Shown here one piece after another: positions 22,150 to 33,298 of a DNA stretch of 64,000 bases (position 1 is its first letter; each line of letters begins with the position of its first letter). Under the pieces are notes generated by a model. It did not search any database. It was not told where the DNA came from and saw nothing but the letters and a program-made list of their open reading frames with translations. A program made the position numbers and the translations under genes. The DNA lies in NCBI GenBank assembly GCA_002914845.1, contig JXTC01000194.1:207586-271585 (forward strand). The letters run 5' to 3'. The stretch comes from Trema orientale. Taxonomy: Eukaryota > Streptophyta > Magnoliopsida > Rosales > Cannabaceae.

Positions 22150-24620
22150 ATCTCATATGACTTGACACTACTTGCATCTAGTATTGCATTATTTAAAAAC
22201 TTATTAAGTTGGTTCATAAAAATCAAATCAAGCAAACTGAATGACATTTACATATAGTTTTTGAAAACAAATTCATCTTTATATGCCATTAATAAATGAT
22301 TGGTTAGAGTTTTGGCCTATAATAAATATATTTATAAGTGCTTTTATTTTCCCTTTTTTACTCTCAACACGTAATACTTCATAGTTTAACTATATTATCA
22401 TATACAGCCAGACTATGAAGTATTATTCTTTCTTAAACTATATCTTTAGTTTTATAAAAATAAAAAGGTGGGCAAATTTGAACTTTCCAAAACTTTTAAA
22501 CAAAAGCAACTGTATGACATTTCTTGCTGAAAGTGTCTTTACAAAATTTATAATTAAAAGAGGTTTTCATCAATCTATTTTGTCATAAGTAGTAGTATTT
22601 ACGTCACACCCAAAATATTATAATACAAAAATGTCGCTCACAGGTCAAGCTCGTCCACGTCTATATGATCATAGCGATAAAAGGCAAGCCAAACAACCAG
22701 CTAGTCAACATCAAAATGTGCCTCTTCATCTGCATCATAAGACTAAAATGAGCTAAAGCTTAGTAAGTAAAAACTATGCATACTTATGTATGCTTTAAAA
22801 TCTCATCAAATTCCCATTGTATACTTTTCTTTCTTAAATATTTGAGTCCATGTATTTCTTTTAAAAAATATTCATAGTTGGGCCCCTTAGGACATTATAG
22901 GGAAACTTTGGCCAAGAGTAAAAATAAAGTACGACCGTCGTGTGAGATTTTTTGAAAACTCCTTCTCCCAGCAAAGGAGAATCTCACACCGTGCTAATAT
23001 TGTCCTGCTTCAACGAGACACATCATAAGATCCGCATATCCCACTTCAACGGAAGAGTCTGTATCAACAGAGTTATTAACCCAGCTTTGACAAACTAGCA
23101 ATTGTAATTAAAACTTATCTTATAAAATTAATATAATAATACTCATTTTCAAATATTCTGTAATGAAATTCTTAATTTATATGCTAGACGTACACATGCC
23201 ATTTCATAACTTTCAAGAATAAATAAGTTTAACATAATGACATCTTCTATGTAGTTCTTGTGACACAGTTGTAAGTCTTTACTTTCATTGTGTCCTGAAT
23301 AAAAATTGATAGTGGAAATGGTCAATATCCTCTACAGATTAGTGTGCTAATCACCTATCATAAATTACTATTATTCAAGATGCATATTTTGCTAAAAGAA
23401 TGCATCAAGATACTTGAACAAAACCGAAATCAAAACTTTCACCAAATTAAGAAACTTGTTCATAAAATGATCCGAAACCATACAAATCACTTGAGATACT
23501 TAGTAGCTAATAACTAGTATTAAAAACTGTTTAAAAGTATCAAAATATGAATTCTAGTTCATTAGTATAAAAATAATCCAAAATGACATATAATTTTATA
23601 AAAGCTAGTCCATTTGCCTCTAGATGATGCCATTTGATTTAAAAATATTTGGACAGTAACTCTCCTATTTTAGGACATTCTCACATAATTAAAATTATGG
23701 TTTTAAACCTGTATTAATATTTTACAAGCCAATTTCCACATATACACCTCAAAGAGAATTTCTTAGAATGACATAAGCACACTTGAACTCATTTTCAGTT
23801 TAAACAAAATTTAAAATAATTTGTGCACTTGTCTATGGCTACAAATAGAAACTAATTAATGGAATATATAACAGGATCCATGATATATACACTGCAAGTT
23901 GAGAAAATCAGATTACAAGTATATAAAACTTAATCCACCCATTAAAACACTTGAATCCATAACTAGCAAATTTGGAGCTCTAGGTATAAATTTAATTTTC
24001 CACTTAAATTCTATACTTCCAATAACAAATTAGGATTCCTAGGACCTTTATTTCTCAAATAAGAATTGTGGCTTAAGAGCTGCAATAGGAGAAATTAATT
24101 ACAAATTTAAAATACTACATAAACCTCACCTTGACTAGTTTGAGCTTTTGCTGAAGATCTTGCCTTCTACCTCCACCAAACTAATTCCCAAGGCTTAGAA
24201 ATAGATTTTAGGACTCCAGAGGGTCTGAAAGAACCATTATTTAAGTGGCAGCAAATAGAGAAATTAGAAAACAAAACCTAGGAAGAAGAACTAATAGAAT
24301 TATCGTGACTAGTTTGAACCTATCTTACTTTTTAGAGCTCCAACTTAAATTCTACCACTTGGAAACTCTTGAATATGGCTAAAAAAAATTGAGAGAAGTC
24401 TAGAAAGGAGTTAGAGAGTTTCACGTCGTTGCTGAAGAGAAAGGAGAAGAAAATTACCAGATTTGGTCTAAAAGTGATACTTAATGACTAAGAAATAGCA
24501 TAACTTAAATTTTGATGGGTATGTTTGGTATTTTACATCATTACTTTCCATGTGTCAAGCTTTAGAATATCCTTAGCTTACTCACTACGTTGATGGTTAT
24601 TCCCATACACCCAAGTATAG
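22150..24620. repeat. AT-rich region with a suspected unclassified repeat
   Basis: From about 22600 the sequence is non-coding, with motifs (ACGTCACACCCAAAAT, GCTCACAGGTCAAGCTCGTC, AACCAGCTAGTCAACA) that I associate from memory with a high-copy plant repeat. From 24120 to 24480 a second block (TCTGAAAGAACCATTATTTA and a GAGAGTTTCACGTCG stretch) looks repeat-derived. No termini, coding domain or target duplication found. Low confidence. Confidence 0.3.
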
Positions 24621-25740
24621 ACAAAGTTAGTGAATCCTAGCTTAGAAAGTGAAAATTAGTCATACTTTGACTTATGATCCCATGTGACAAGTCTTATTAT
24701 AATCTGGTAGAATCTAGTCCCATAACCAATTATTGAACATGAAAATAAGTCAATTAGACTTCAATTAATAATACAAACATAATATTAACACTCAATTGTT
24801 AGTATGCACAAAAATAACATTACACGATTAAGTTGAATCTAAGCTAGTTTAGTGCAATAAACATAAATCAATGCCATGAATGCTACCTCGTGCTTACCTA
24901 AAACTGACAAAGAAAATGCTATAAATGAGTCATAAATAATGAATTAAAGCTATTTGATATATTAAGCATGCAGTGAATTTGGCTCTGAAAAGCGTGAAAA
25001 TACATTTTTATCGAAAAACTACCATTTGACCAAGTTATCAATAAACATTATTTTAATCTATATGCACATAGTATTGCATTCATAAATATATTATTTGTTC
25101 TTTTAGCATACCAAGCTCTCTCTCTCTCTCTAAGAGTTTTGAACTTTTACACTGCATCGGGACACTTCAACAATCACTAGTATAATAATATATGTGTAAA
25201 AGTACATAACATAAAGAATGACCATGTTACTATGAAATTGGTATTAATGACTTCTAGATGCCTAATATGCATTAGAAACATATTTAATATTGGCTTACTA
25301 TGCATGCGAGAATCTTGGACACCATACAACATCAAGCTTTACTCTCTTGTGCATGTCATTAAATGATTAGTGCAAAAAATTAAGACCAAAATGGCTAAAA
25401 CTGAAGTGATGCTAAGACTTGGATTTATTTTGCCAATTTTAGGGGGCCACAAAAGGCTTAAGCCCATTGTTAAACCAAATTAAACTAAACCAATCATAGA
25501 TAATTTAGATTAATCTCTCAAATAGTTTGAATTGAATTAGAAACCCAACTCGGATGGATTAAATGAATCCCATATTTATAACACCATGTTACCACTTTTT
25601 TAAGACCTAAATGACTACTTTACCCTTATTGAAATAGGCATGTTTTCTCCTCTTATCTTCTTTATTCGCTTCTCTCATAGATCCCCTCCCCCCCCTCTCT
25701 CTCTCTCTTTCTCTATTCGTTCTCAAACACATAACACACT

Positions 25741-25773
<33 letters not shown>

Positions 25774-26560
25774 TTTCGTTCTCAAACACATAACATATTT
25801 TCTCTTCTCTTTTCCATTCGCGTCTCTCAGCAACTGATGACGACCTAGGGTGGTGGTGGTTGAATCAGCAGCATATTGTTATTGTTGTTGTTAGACCGAG
25901 TTTGAGAGAGTGGCAACGATGGTTTTGTATGACGAATAGGGTGATGAGAGTTAGAGGAAGGAGTGAATGTGATGTTAGGGCTTTTGGAGTTTAGGATTTT
26001 GGGGGATTTTGAATTCGATGAAGGGAATAAAAAGTTGGGGGAAGGTAGTTTTGTGTGGTCTTTCTTCCTTCCAAAAATGGTAGAATCTAATGACGATATT
26101 AAGTTTAATTCAATACTTAAAGTGATAATTGCCTACTTAACCCTAACATCCCTACACTTATTGACTATTTGTTGATTTAGATTAAAAAGAATTGTAAAAA
26201 TAGGTAATTTGGTTCGAGTGAACATCCCTACACTTGTTGACAAATTTTATCGATAGGATATAATCTAACATTGGACGACAAAGAGTTTTTTTTCTCTAAC
26301 TCAGGAGGGCTTTAGGTTAAAAGAACAACTTTTTCCCCTCTTTACATATTAAACAGTTATAGCAAAAAAAAATATTATCACTTTATTCTACATATTTTTT
26401 TCTCTCTCCTATCTTTTCCTACTCTCGTATTTTCTCTTTCCCATTTTTGCCTCTTCGTTTGCTTATTAATATTTAACTAGTCGTTATGCTACATTTTGCG
26501 CAAATTAATATTAATATTACATACATTAAATTTAATTTATAGTTAAATTCAATATATTAT
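24621..26560. other. Intergenic stretch with TC microsatellites
   Basis: Contains CT repeats at about 25110-25131 and a long C/CT-rich tract at 25686-25792 in which the block TTCGTTCTCAAACACATAAC occurs twice. The frame at 25963-26175 has no recognisable homology and no visible gene context. No gene supported. Confidence 0.5.
25686..25792. repeat. CT-rich low-complexity tract with an internal duplication
   Basis: C-run, then (CT)n, then TTCGTTCTCAAACACATAAC, then (CT)n again and a second copy of the same 20-mer, so about 57 bp is duplicated in tandem. Frames through this tract are artefacts of the repeat. Confidence 0.85.
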
Positions 26561-26796
26561 AACATTAAAGAACGTATTTATCTCTACATTTATTTTGATA
26601 AGATGAATGTAACACAACTATTTATTCAATGAACTAAATTTAATATAAGGTATCATTAATATTAAATTAAATATATATAACATTAAAGAATGTATTTATC
26701 TCTATATTTATTTTGATAAGACGAATGTAGCGCAACTATTTGTTCGATGAACTAAATTAATATAAAGTATCATTAATATTAAATTAAATATAATAT
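26561..26796. repeat. Tandem duplication, 118-bp unit, two copies
   Basis: Unit starts at 26561 and 26679 with AACATTAAAGAA(C/T)GTATTT. Both contain TTTATTTTGATAAGA(T/C)GAAT and GAACTAAATT. The copies are roughly 90 percent identical by eye. Confidence 0.85.
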
Positions 26797-27054
26797 TATA
26801 TAATATATGTATATATTACAACGAATCATATCATGAAAAAAATAATAATAAGATCAATCATATTATGAAAAAATAAAAATTAAATTATAAATTTTCTAAA
26901 AATTTTAAAAATAAATACTGATCAAATAAATTATCACAATTTAATTTTCACCTTCTTTTACACAAAATCGCAAAGTTTTACTCACTCCAATTCTCCTTTC
27001 GGAATCGTCTGGCGGGACTAAATTGGGGGCACAGATAAAACTAATTAAAGTTAA

Positions 27055-27224
27055 GGAGAGGGCTACAGTAGGGGCGCCCCTACGTAGGGCCACCCCTTAT
27101 ACACCGTTGGATGGGAATCTGTGGGGAATAACGGGAATCTGTGGGGAATCTATTTATACACAGATTCCCATCCAACGGTGTATAGACAGGGCCCGACGTA
27201 GGGACGCCCTACTGTAGACGCCCC
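27055..27224 (+). mobile_element. GC-rich palindromic MITE, copy 2
   Basis: Contains CTACAGTAGGGGCGCCCCTA at the left, the core GTTGGATGGGAATCTGT and its complement, and CTACTGTAGACGCCCC at the right. About 170 bp. Flanks (TAAAGTTAA / GTTAGTTAA) match at only 6/9, so the duplication is uncertain. More diverged from copies 1 and 3 than they are from each other. It lies about 230 bp upstream of the start codon of the coiled-coil gene, in its promoter. Confidence 0.82.
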
Positions 27225-27455
27225 GTTAGTTAAACATTAATAAGACTTATTAAAAAAATAATATTATTTATTTTCTTTTCTCTCTCCCTATTTTTTTCCC
27301 CCTAGAAAAAGGACAAATGGGGGACTTCTTCAGGTGCTTTCTGAAGGGGATTGAAAAGACGCACAACAGGCTACGAGTGTGAGTCCCCTCAGCCTTTCTC
27401 CTTCTCTATCCTGCGTTTTCGACTCCGTTTCTTCTTCGGATTTTTAGCTGTGAGA

Positions 27456-30093
27456 ATGAAAATGGAGGTGGAATCCCCACCTGGGTTCGGTCTGTATAGC
27501 GATGAAGAAGCCGATTCCGAGAAACGGAGCATTCCGGAGCTGATTTCGGACCTCCGGACGGCGTTTCGGATGGTCGATTTCGACCGAGTCGAAGAGATTC
27601 TGGTCACCAGGGAGGAGAAGCTCAAGAGGAAGATAACAAAAATGGAGGCAAGTCTGAACTTTGAGCAGTGTGAGAAGCTCCAAGCTGAGCTTGAGCTTGA
27701 GAAGTTGAAGGCTGAGAGTGCCCAGAAGAGGATTTTGAGAGAGAACTTCGAGGCAATGCAAGAGAGGGTGAGAATGGCGGAGGAGAGAGAGAGACTGGTT
27801 GATGAGAGAGCCAAAGAGGCTGATCAGAGAGCTAAAAGCGCCCAAGAGAGGCTTGAGAGGCTGTTGAGGGAAGTGAAGAAGGAGGAGGGTGATAAGGTGA
27901 ATGAGATTGTTGAGATTAGGGAGAAGAACAGGGAATTGGAGTCGGCGAAGATGAGAGCCGAGGGCGATATCGAGGTCTGGAAGCGGAAATTTGAGGAAAT
28001 GGAGATAAGGGTCTTACGGTTAGAGGCCGAAACTGTTGAGATTTTGAAGATGGAGACTTTGGTTTCTGGTGAAATGGCCATGGACTCCTCTGGTTCTAAC
28101 AAGGCCAATGAGGAGAAGGGTGCTTGTGAAAGTGGCGGATTCGCGGTCGACTTAGGGTCTCCGAGTAAAGGTATCTGGGGTTTAAATGATCAGCTCTTTA
28201 GTTGCATTGTTGCTACTTGCTTGCCACTTACTTATTAAACATGTTTATCCAAAGCTAAATATATGGATTTTGTGACATGTTTGTATGTGTATTTAAGTAA
28301 TAGAAATATGCTTATCCAATGTAAGTAATAATAAGTATTGGATCGTATGAGAAAGGTTAAACCTTAATGTGGGCCTCCTGATAATTGCTGGATTAGTTGG
28401 GTTTGCTTAATGTGAAGGACTAATATATATTCAGTACCGTTTCTTCTATGCTGCATTCACCAAATTACTTGATTAATAACTTAAGGTTTGGAATTTTTGC
28501 GAGAAATGATTAGCTGTATGGGGGGATATGTTGTTGGTCCTTTATTTTTCAAAGGAATTGCATTTTTACTCGTTTAAAAAGAATTGCTTCTTTTCTTGGT
28601 GGTTTTGGTGACTTAATAATTTTGGACTCAATACATTTGAGATTTCTAGAAGCTGAGTTGAATAGTACCGTAATTAGTTGTATAGGAACTTTTTTAAATC
28701 TCATTACTAAGAGCCTAAGAACATATGTAATTCGCATCCATCCCTTTTTGGCAGTGGATTGGTAGGCCAATGATTTTGATAACATTTTTGGACAATCAAT
28801 TTAGAATGCTGGCTGTTACTCTAGCTCATCTTATTTTAGTTTGACTGGGTAAATATCTAAAATTAAGATTGTTGCTAATTGCTAATGTCATCTATGATTA
28901 GGAGTAGATGGTAGTCAGTGGTGGTTTTGTATTGCTCTTTTTATGTTCAAGAAAAAGGCATCACTGGCTGATCCTTGCCACTATTCATATTGAGTTAGAC
29001 TGGGTTTTTACTGTCTTCTGTAGATAAGGTATATATGGTGGGCCATTAGTACTTAATTAAAGCATTATTGTGGTCAAACTTGTCAAGGACAGTTGCTATT
29101 TTCTTCTTCTTGCTTGGTTATTTTAGTTCCTTTCCTGTACTGTTTCTTCTTCTTTTACTATGATGAGCTTTGTGCTCTGACTTGGCATAGGTGTTTATTT
29201 ATTTTTTGTATGTTAGAAGAGTAAAATAGTACTTCTTACTTTTATTAGGAGGATCCATGATATATACTTTCAGTTTCATATCCATTTGATATTTTTTAAA
29301 TAAATCCATTGTTCATATGTTAGATTCTGAAACTGATCACTATGTTTCAGCTTGCTTTTATATAAAAGAAAATAATGTTGATTTGATGTGCTTACCATCT
29401 ACTTGTGGCATATACTTCGTGCGTAAAAGATCAAGTTGGGGTGGCAACAAGGTTACAACTGATTGATCTGACATCCAATACTTAAGTTGGGATTGGAATT
29501 CTAACGAATACAATTAATTAGCCATTGCATAAATATGTGGCAACTGAGATATTCATTTTTTGAAATTTTAAGAGACAGGTCTAGTATAGTTGTGTAGATA
29601 TGCAGAAGTAAGATTTAGTGATTTACCTCCATTTTTTTTTTTTTTTTTTGGGTAACACCTAACTTCATTGTTTGATGCAGGTAACTGTAAATCTGCATCT
29701 GAGCAAGCTATTGTGATCATTGACAGTGATGATGACAGTGCTCCAGGAAGCACCATTCATGGAAAAGAAATCTCACGGAAACTTTCAAATAACAAGCCAA
29801 TTGATCTGACTGGTTTGGAAATTAGGCCCAGAGTGCTCAAACGAAAACGAGCTTTGTTTCCAAATGAAAATGAGAACGAGAGTAAGTCTAATGGTTCTCC
29901 TGTCACTACAAATGATGCTGAGAAACAAAACGTGGTCTTGGTTCAATGCGAAGAAAAGACAGCGGAAGAAAGAAGCTCTCCAAGTTTTATTAAGAAGCTA
30001 ACGGGGTGTGTGATCGATGATCCCGATCTTGAGGTTAGTTCCTGTTCTTCTGACAGCGATAGCGACATTAACATCGACGAGATCATCTTGTAA
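27456..30093 (+). CDS. Uncharacterised plant coiled-coil protein with SUMO-interaction-like motif
   Basis: Two exons, 27456-28170 and 29681-30093, joined AAAG|GTATCT ... GATGCAG|GTAAC in frame to give 375 residues. I chose MKMEVESPPGFGLYSDEEAD as the start; an upstream in-frame ATG (27351) adds an Arg/Phe-rich leader that looks like UTR. Residues about 35-215 form a charged coiled coil. Exon 2 has IVIIDSDDD (residues about 249-257), a hydrophobic core followed by acids as in SUMO-interacting motifs, then a basic KRKR patch (possible nuclear signal) and a Ser/Asp-rich tail SSCSSDSDSDINIDEIIL. Coiled coil, basic patch and SIM together suggest a nuclear scaffold or SUMO reader, but that is inference. 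I do not recognise a named family. Confidence 0.85.
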
Positions 30094-30930
30094 CCGAAGA
30101 TCAAATGAACTCGTATACGTAACCGCAGATGACTAGCTATTTTGCAAACCACTTTGGTCTTATCAGACCATATCCTTTTTGATATCCAAAACTTGTTCTG
30201 GGCAATCAAGAGGATAGTAGATAATAGAAGTTTGAACTCTGCTATTCTGAGGTTTTGTTGCTGGTGTTGCTTGCTATAGGTAGTTAGGATGCATTAGATA
30301 GATACAAAATAATGCCCAAAAGTTGTATAATTATGCTAGTTCGTTAACCTACTATATACCAGGAGTCAAAAGCCTCTTCTATTCTCACTAGTCAATGTTG
30401 ATATGGTTCTTTTTTTATTTCCCTTTGTACAAAACTAGCTGATAGACTGTTCTATAACACTATTATGACCATGAAATTACTTGTTTACTTTGATCACATT
30501 TTTTGTCCAAGGTACATTGTCAAAAGCCAATTATATGCAAGTTCTTTTTCTTTTTTTTTTTTATTATTTTATGGGGAGGGCGCCTGAACATTATGTATTT
30601 TGTCCTGCCATTTGAATTGGGAGCTGGGATTTTATCTTTCTTCTCTTTTTGAAAAATATTTGAGATCTAGATTGGGATTAGGCTAAAGAAACCCAATACG
30701 TATTACTAGGATACATAGCTCAATTTGGGTTGGACCTGGGAGCAAAAGAGCCCATGGAAATGGACCTGTCTTTTAGTAATTTGGACTATAATGACTTTTA
30801 TAGGGATATTTTAAAAAATGACTTTTTTTAAGTATTTGTACACAGTTGTGGGATGGGGTATACAATTTGTAACCGTAAAATTATGAGTTTTTTAGGACTA
30901 AATTATGTTCACATATGAGTTTTTCAGGAC
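30094..30930. other. 3' flank of the coiled-coil gene, then spacer
   Basis: The first 200-300 bp are presumably 3' UTR. A T-run lies near 30548-30562. No further gene seen. Confidence 0.5.
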
Positions 30931-30934
30931 TACT

Positions 30935-31140
30935 ATGTTTGGTAGAGAGGATATTCGGAGTGAAGGATTTTCGGAGGGATGGAAAGGGGTAGAGGGAGAG
31001 GGATAAAGGAGAGTTGCAATCTACTATTTAGTAGGAGAAATGGAGGGAGGAGGGATGGAAAGGGGTAGAGGGAGAGGGATAAAGGAGAGTTGCAATCTAC
31101 TATTTAGTAGGAGAAATGGAGGGAGGAGGGATCCCTCCGA
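30935..31140. mobile_element. Left half of a MITE related to 17910-18339, with internal tandem duplication
   Basis: Begins CTATGTTTGGTAGAGAGGA, as does the element at 17910. A 76-bp purine-rich unit starting GGGATGGAAAGGGGTAGAGG is present twice in tandem (30976-31051 and 31052-31127) without visible differences. No matching right terminus was found, so the element is probably truncated. Confidence 0.7.
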
Positions 31141-31404
31141 GCCCACCAAGACTAATTTAGAAGGATTGGAGAACAATGAAAGGAAAAAAAGGTATGAATA
31201 GACAAATTTATCTTCCAAAGCTATTAATTTTTTGAAAAGTTAAAATTATTAATATAGTAACCATGCCGTTTCTTAAAATCGCAGGAAAAGTCTCCTGATG
31301 TTGGATATGTGTGCTTAAGGCATGCTACCAACTGATCCAACGCGGGTTTCTAACACTTATACCCACAAAAACCCAAAAAAGTTACAAATATACAGAAGAA
31401 GTCA

Positions 31405-31745
31405 GACTTTTTTCTAATTTTTGTACGATTTTTATTAGGAAAATATCACTTTTTGAATAATATTTAGAAAAATATCATTTTTAAAATAATTACTTGTTAC
31501 CGGTTCCAAGAAACTGGTTACTAGTTACTATTTACTAGTTATATACTAGTTATAAATATTTTTAGTCACTAGTTACCAGTTTCTAGAAATTAGTTATCAA
31601 AAACTAGTTACTATTTTAAAAAATAGTATTTTTCTAAATATTTTTTAAAAAATGGTATTTTTCTAATAAAAACCTACCACACCTTAAAAAATACAAAACC
31701 ACCATATTTTTCAAATTCTTTTTCAGAAACACCATATTTTGTGTA
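31405..31745. repeat. Dispersed repeat E, copy 2
   Basis: Matches 20277-20575 in order: TTTTTGTACGATTTTTATTA, AAATATCACTTTTTGAA, ACTAGTTATAAATAT, TTTCTAGAAA, AACTAGTTACTATTTTAAAA and a terminal ACACCATATTTTG. Slightly longer, with an extra TAGTTAC block. It ends some 75 bp before the Pack-MULE. Confidence 0.65.
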
Positions 31746-32319
31746 ATTTTCCCATCCAGGGCCACCAGACCAACTGATCGAATGCCACCAAATGCCACAA
31801 AAGAAAAGTAATTAAGAAAAGGGAAAATTGCGGCAAAAATACCAATTTTTAGTCAAAATTTACACTTTAATACCCAATCTTTTTTTTTCTGACGGCAATA
31901 ATACTTTCCGTCTAAATTTTGTAGCAACCTTCACATTTTTCCGTTAAGTGCTACATAATTGTACACATATCGACATTTAGGTTTTTAGACCATTTAAAGT
32001 CGTTTAAAAATTATTGAAAATAATTAAAAAGATAAAAAAAATTATAAAAAAATTAGAAAATGAAAAATAAATTCAAAAAAAAGAAATAAGTTTAAAAAAT
32101 TCAAATAAATTCAAAAAAAAAGAAATAAATTGAAAAAAAGAAATGAGTTTTAAAAAATAAACGAAAAATAGAATATATAGATGATAATATATATATTTAT
32201 ATATAGAATTAAGAAAATCGTTATTTATTATAGAATTCAAAGAAATTCCTTATTTCCTTTTATTTTTTGGGGGTTAACAACAACATTAGCAACTCGTGGG
32301 AAAAGAAAATATGTATAGG

Positions 32320-32538
32320 TTTATTGAGTTGTGTCTTGAACAGGTGAGGATATCATTGGGGAATATAAACAGTGTGAACCTAGTGACGATGAGAGAAAAT
32401 ATATCAGAGTAGGACATTCAGATTGTGACCTCAGATGGGCACGAGTACTGGTTTATGGGATTTGTTAATTTCGAAAATGTAACCCACCACCTTTTGAACA
32501 CTGTATCAGATTTCAAAGCTAGAAATAATGCGGTCTAG
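32320..32538 (+). pseudogene. Captured fragment of a GEM-like (GRAM-domain) gene
   Basis: Read from 32344 the frame gives VRISLGNINSVNLVTMREN, an in-frame stop, then DIQIVTSDGHEYWFMGFVNF and a segment resembling THHLLNTVSDFKAR. This is the C-terminal half of the GRAM domain of plant GEM-like/ABA-responsive proteins, where the usual text near the stop is EKYIQ(I/V)(V/I)T. The sequence just before 32344 (TTGTGTCTTGAACAG) looks like an intron end with its acceptor, so genomic DNA rather than cDNA was captured. The stop marks decay. It lies inside the Pack-MULE and has no start codon or upstream domain. Confidence 0.8.
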
Positions 32539-32639
32539 ACTGTTGCTCCTTCAAACTCCAATATATATATATAGCTGGATTTGATGTCTAGATGTATCTA
32601 TGTATTAGTATATATACCATTAACACTAAAATTTAGAAG

Positions 32640-32917
32640 TTAGCTGAGTTCACTAGTCCGATCCGAAACGAGTTCACGATGCTAGATCTAGGCCCGTTCT
32701 CAGGAAAGAGCTTCGACTCAAAGAAATGGGTCAACTCGCCGCGCTAGATCTGGTCGACGATTACTTGGTCGATCAGGAGATGAAGATCCAAATTGTATCG
32801 GAAGAGATCTCAGCCTCGCTCGAGGAGCAGAGCGCCGCTTCCCTCCTGCGCGTGCCACGCGCCATCCGAGATGTGATCCAGCTCTGCGACGATGCCGTCT
32901 CTCTCCGCTGCTATTGA
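32640..32917 (+). pseudogene. COG7: Captured 5' fragment of COG7 (oligomeric Golgi complex subunit 7)
   Basis: The ATG at 32679 opens MLDLGPFSGKSFDSKKWVNS, the N-terminus of plant COG7, but that frame closes after 22 codons. A different frame (from about 32726) continues with YLVDQEMKIQIVSEEISASL, EEQSAASLLRVPRAIRDVI and DDAVSLR before a stop at 32915-32917. So there is a frame change plus loss of part of the conserved (C)QARHPQ(D/E)SL segment, and the copy ends about 80 codons into an approximately 830-residue protein. The DNA is GC-richer than its surroundings, like a coding exon transplanted into AT-rich DNA. COG7 itself acts in intra-Golgi vesicle tethering; this fragment should not. Confidence 0.85.
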
Positions 32918-33298
32918 ATATGTCTCTCACTTTAAAGTTTTTGGGACTGTGTTGATGGAATTGTTAGGAACTGGATTTTGATTAATGGGTTGATTTTGGA
33001 AAAGGATTGAGAAAGAGAGAGACGAGAAGGAGAAGAGGAATTTTTTTTTACTGAATTCTTTATTTTATTTTATTTATTTTTATTTCCTAATTTTATTTCA
33101 TTATTTTATGTTTTTAAAATTATAATTAACCTCAGAGGACAACACGTGTCTTCTGAGGTGGCATTTAACGGAAAAATTTGACGATTGCAACAAAATTTGG
33201 ACGGAAGGTATTATCTCGGTCAGAAAAAAAAAAAGGGTATATAAGTGTAAAATTTGACTAAAAAAATGGATTTTTGCCGCAATTTCTTCTTAAGAAAA

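Larger units (their letters stand above)
31821..33289. mobile_element. Pack-MULE: Mutator-like element carrying two host-gene fragments
   Basis: Terminal inverted repeats of about 135 bp (31821-31955 and 33155-33289) match nearly throughout: AAATTGCGGCAAAAAT at the outer ends, TAGTCAAA(A/T)TTTACACTT, TTTTTTCTGAC, TTCCGTC(T/C)AAATTTTGT and TTTTTCCGTTAA at the inner ends. TTAAGAAAA stands immediately outside both termini (31812-31820 and 33290-33298), a perfect 9-bp duplication diagnostic of Mutator-type insertion. There is no transposase. The 1,469-bp element instead holds an internal AT-rich filler (about 31975-32230), a GRAM-domain gene fragment (about 32320-32538) and a COG7 fragment (about 32640-32920), both in plus orientation. 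Confidence 0.93.

Noticed and set aside
25607-25837. Frames rich in Arg-Glu or Ser-Leu repeats on both strands
   Set aside because: Pure translation of the CT/GA microsatellite.
25963-26175. Possible small gene downstream of the CT-rich tract (70 codons)
   Set aside because: A CT-rich leader and an ATG are present, but the peptide has no recognisable motif, and no splice partners or homologues are evident.
27389-28108. Several Ser/Leu-rich minus-strand frames over the SIM coiled-coil gene
   Set aside because: Antisense shadows of Glu/Lys/Arg-rich coiled-coil codons; no start context or homology.
32679-32917. COG7 as a functional gene
   Set aside because: The reading frame changes within the first 30 codons, the copy ends after about 80 codons, and it lies inside a transposon with no downstream exons.
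32718-32930. Minus-strand Arg/Ser/Pro-rich frame
   Set aside because: Antisense to the captured COG7 fragment; high GC keeps it open.
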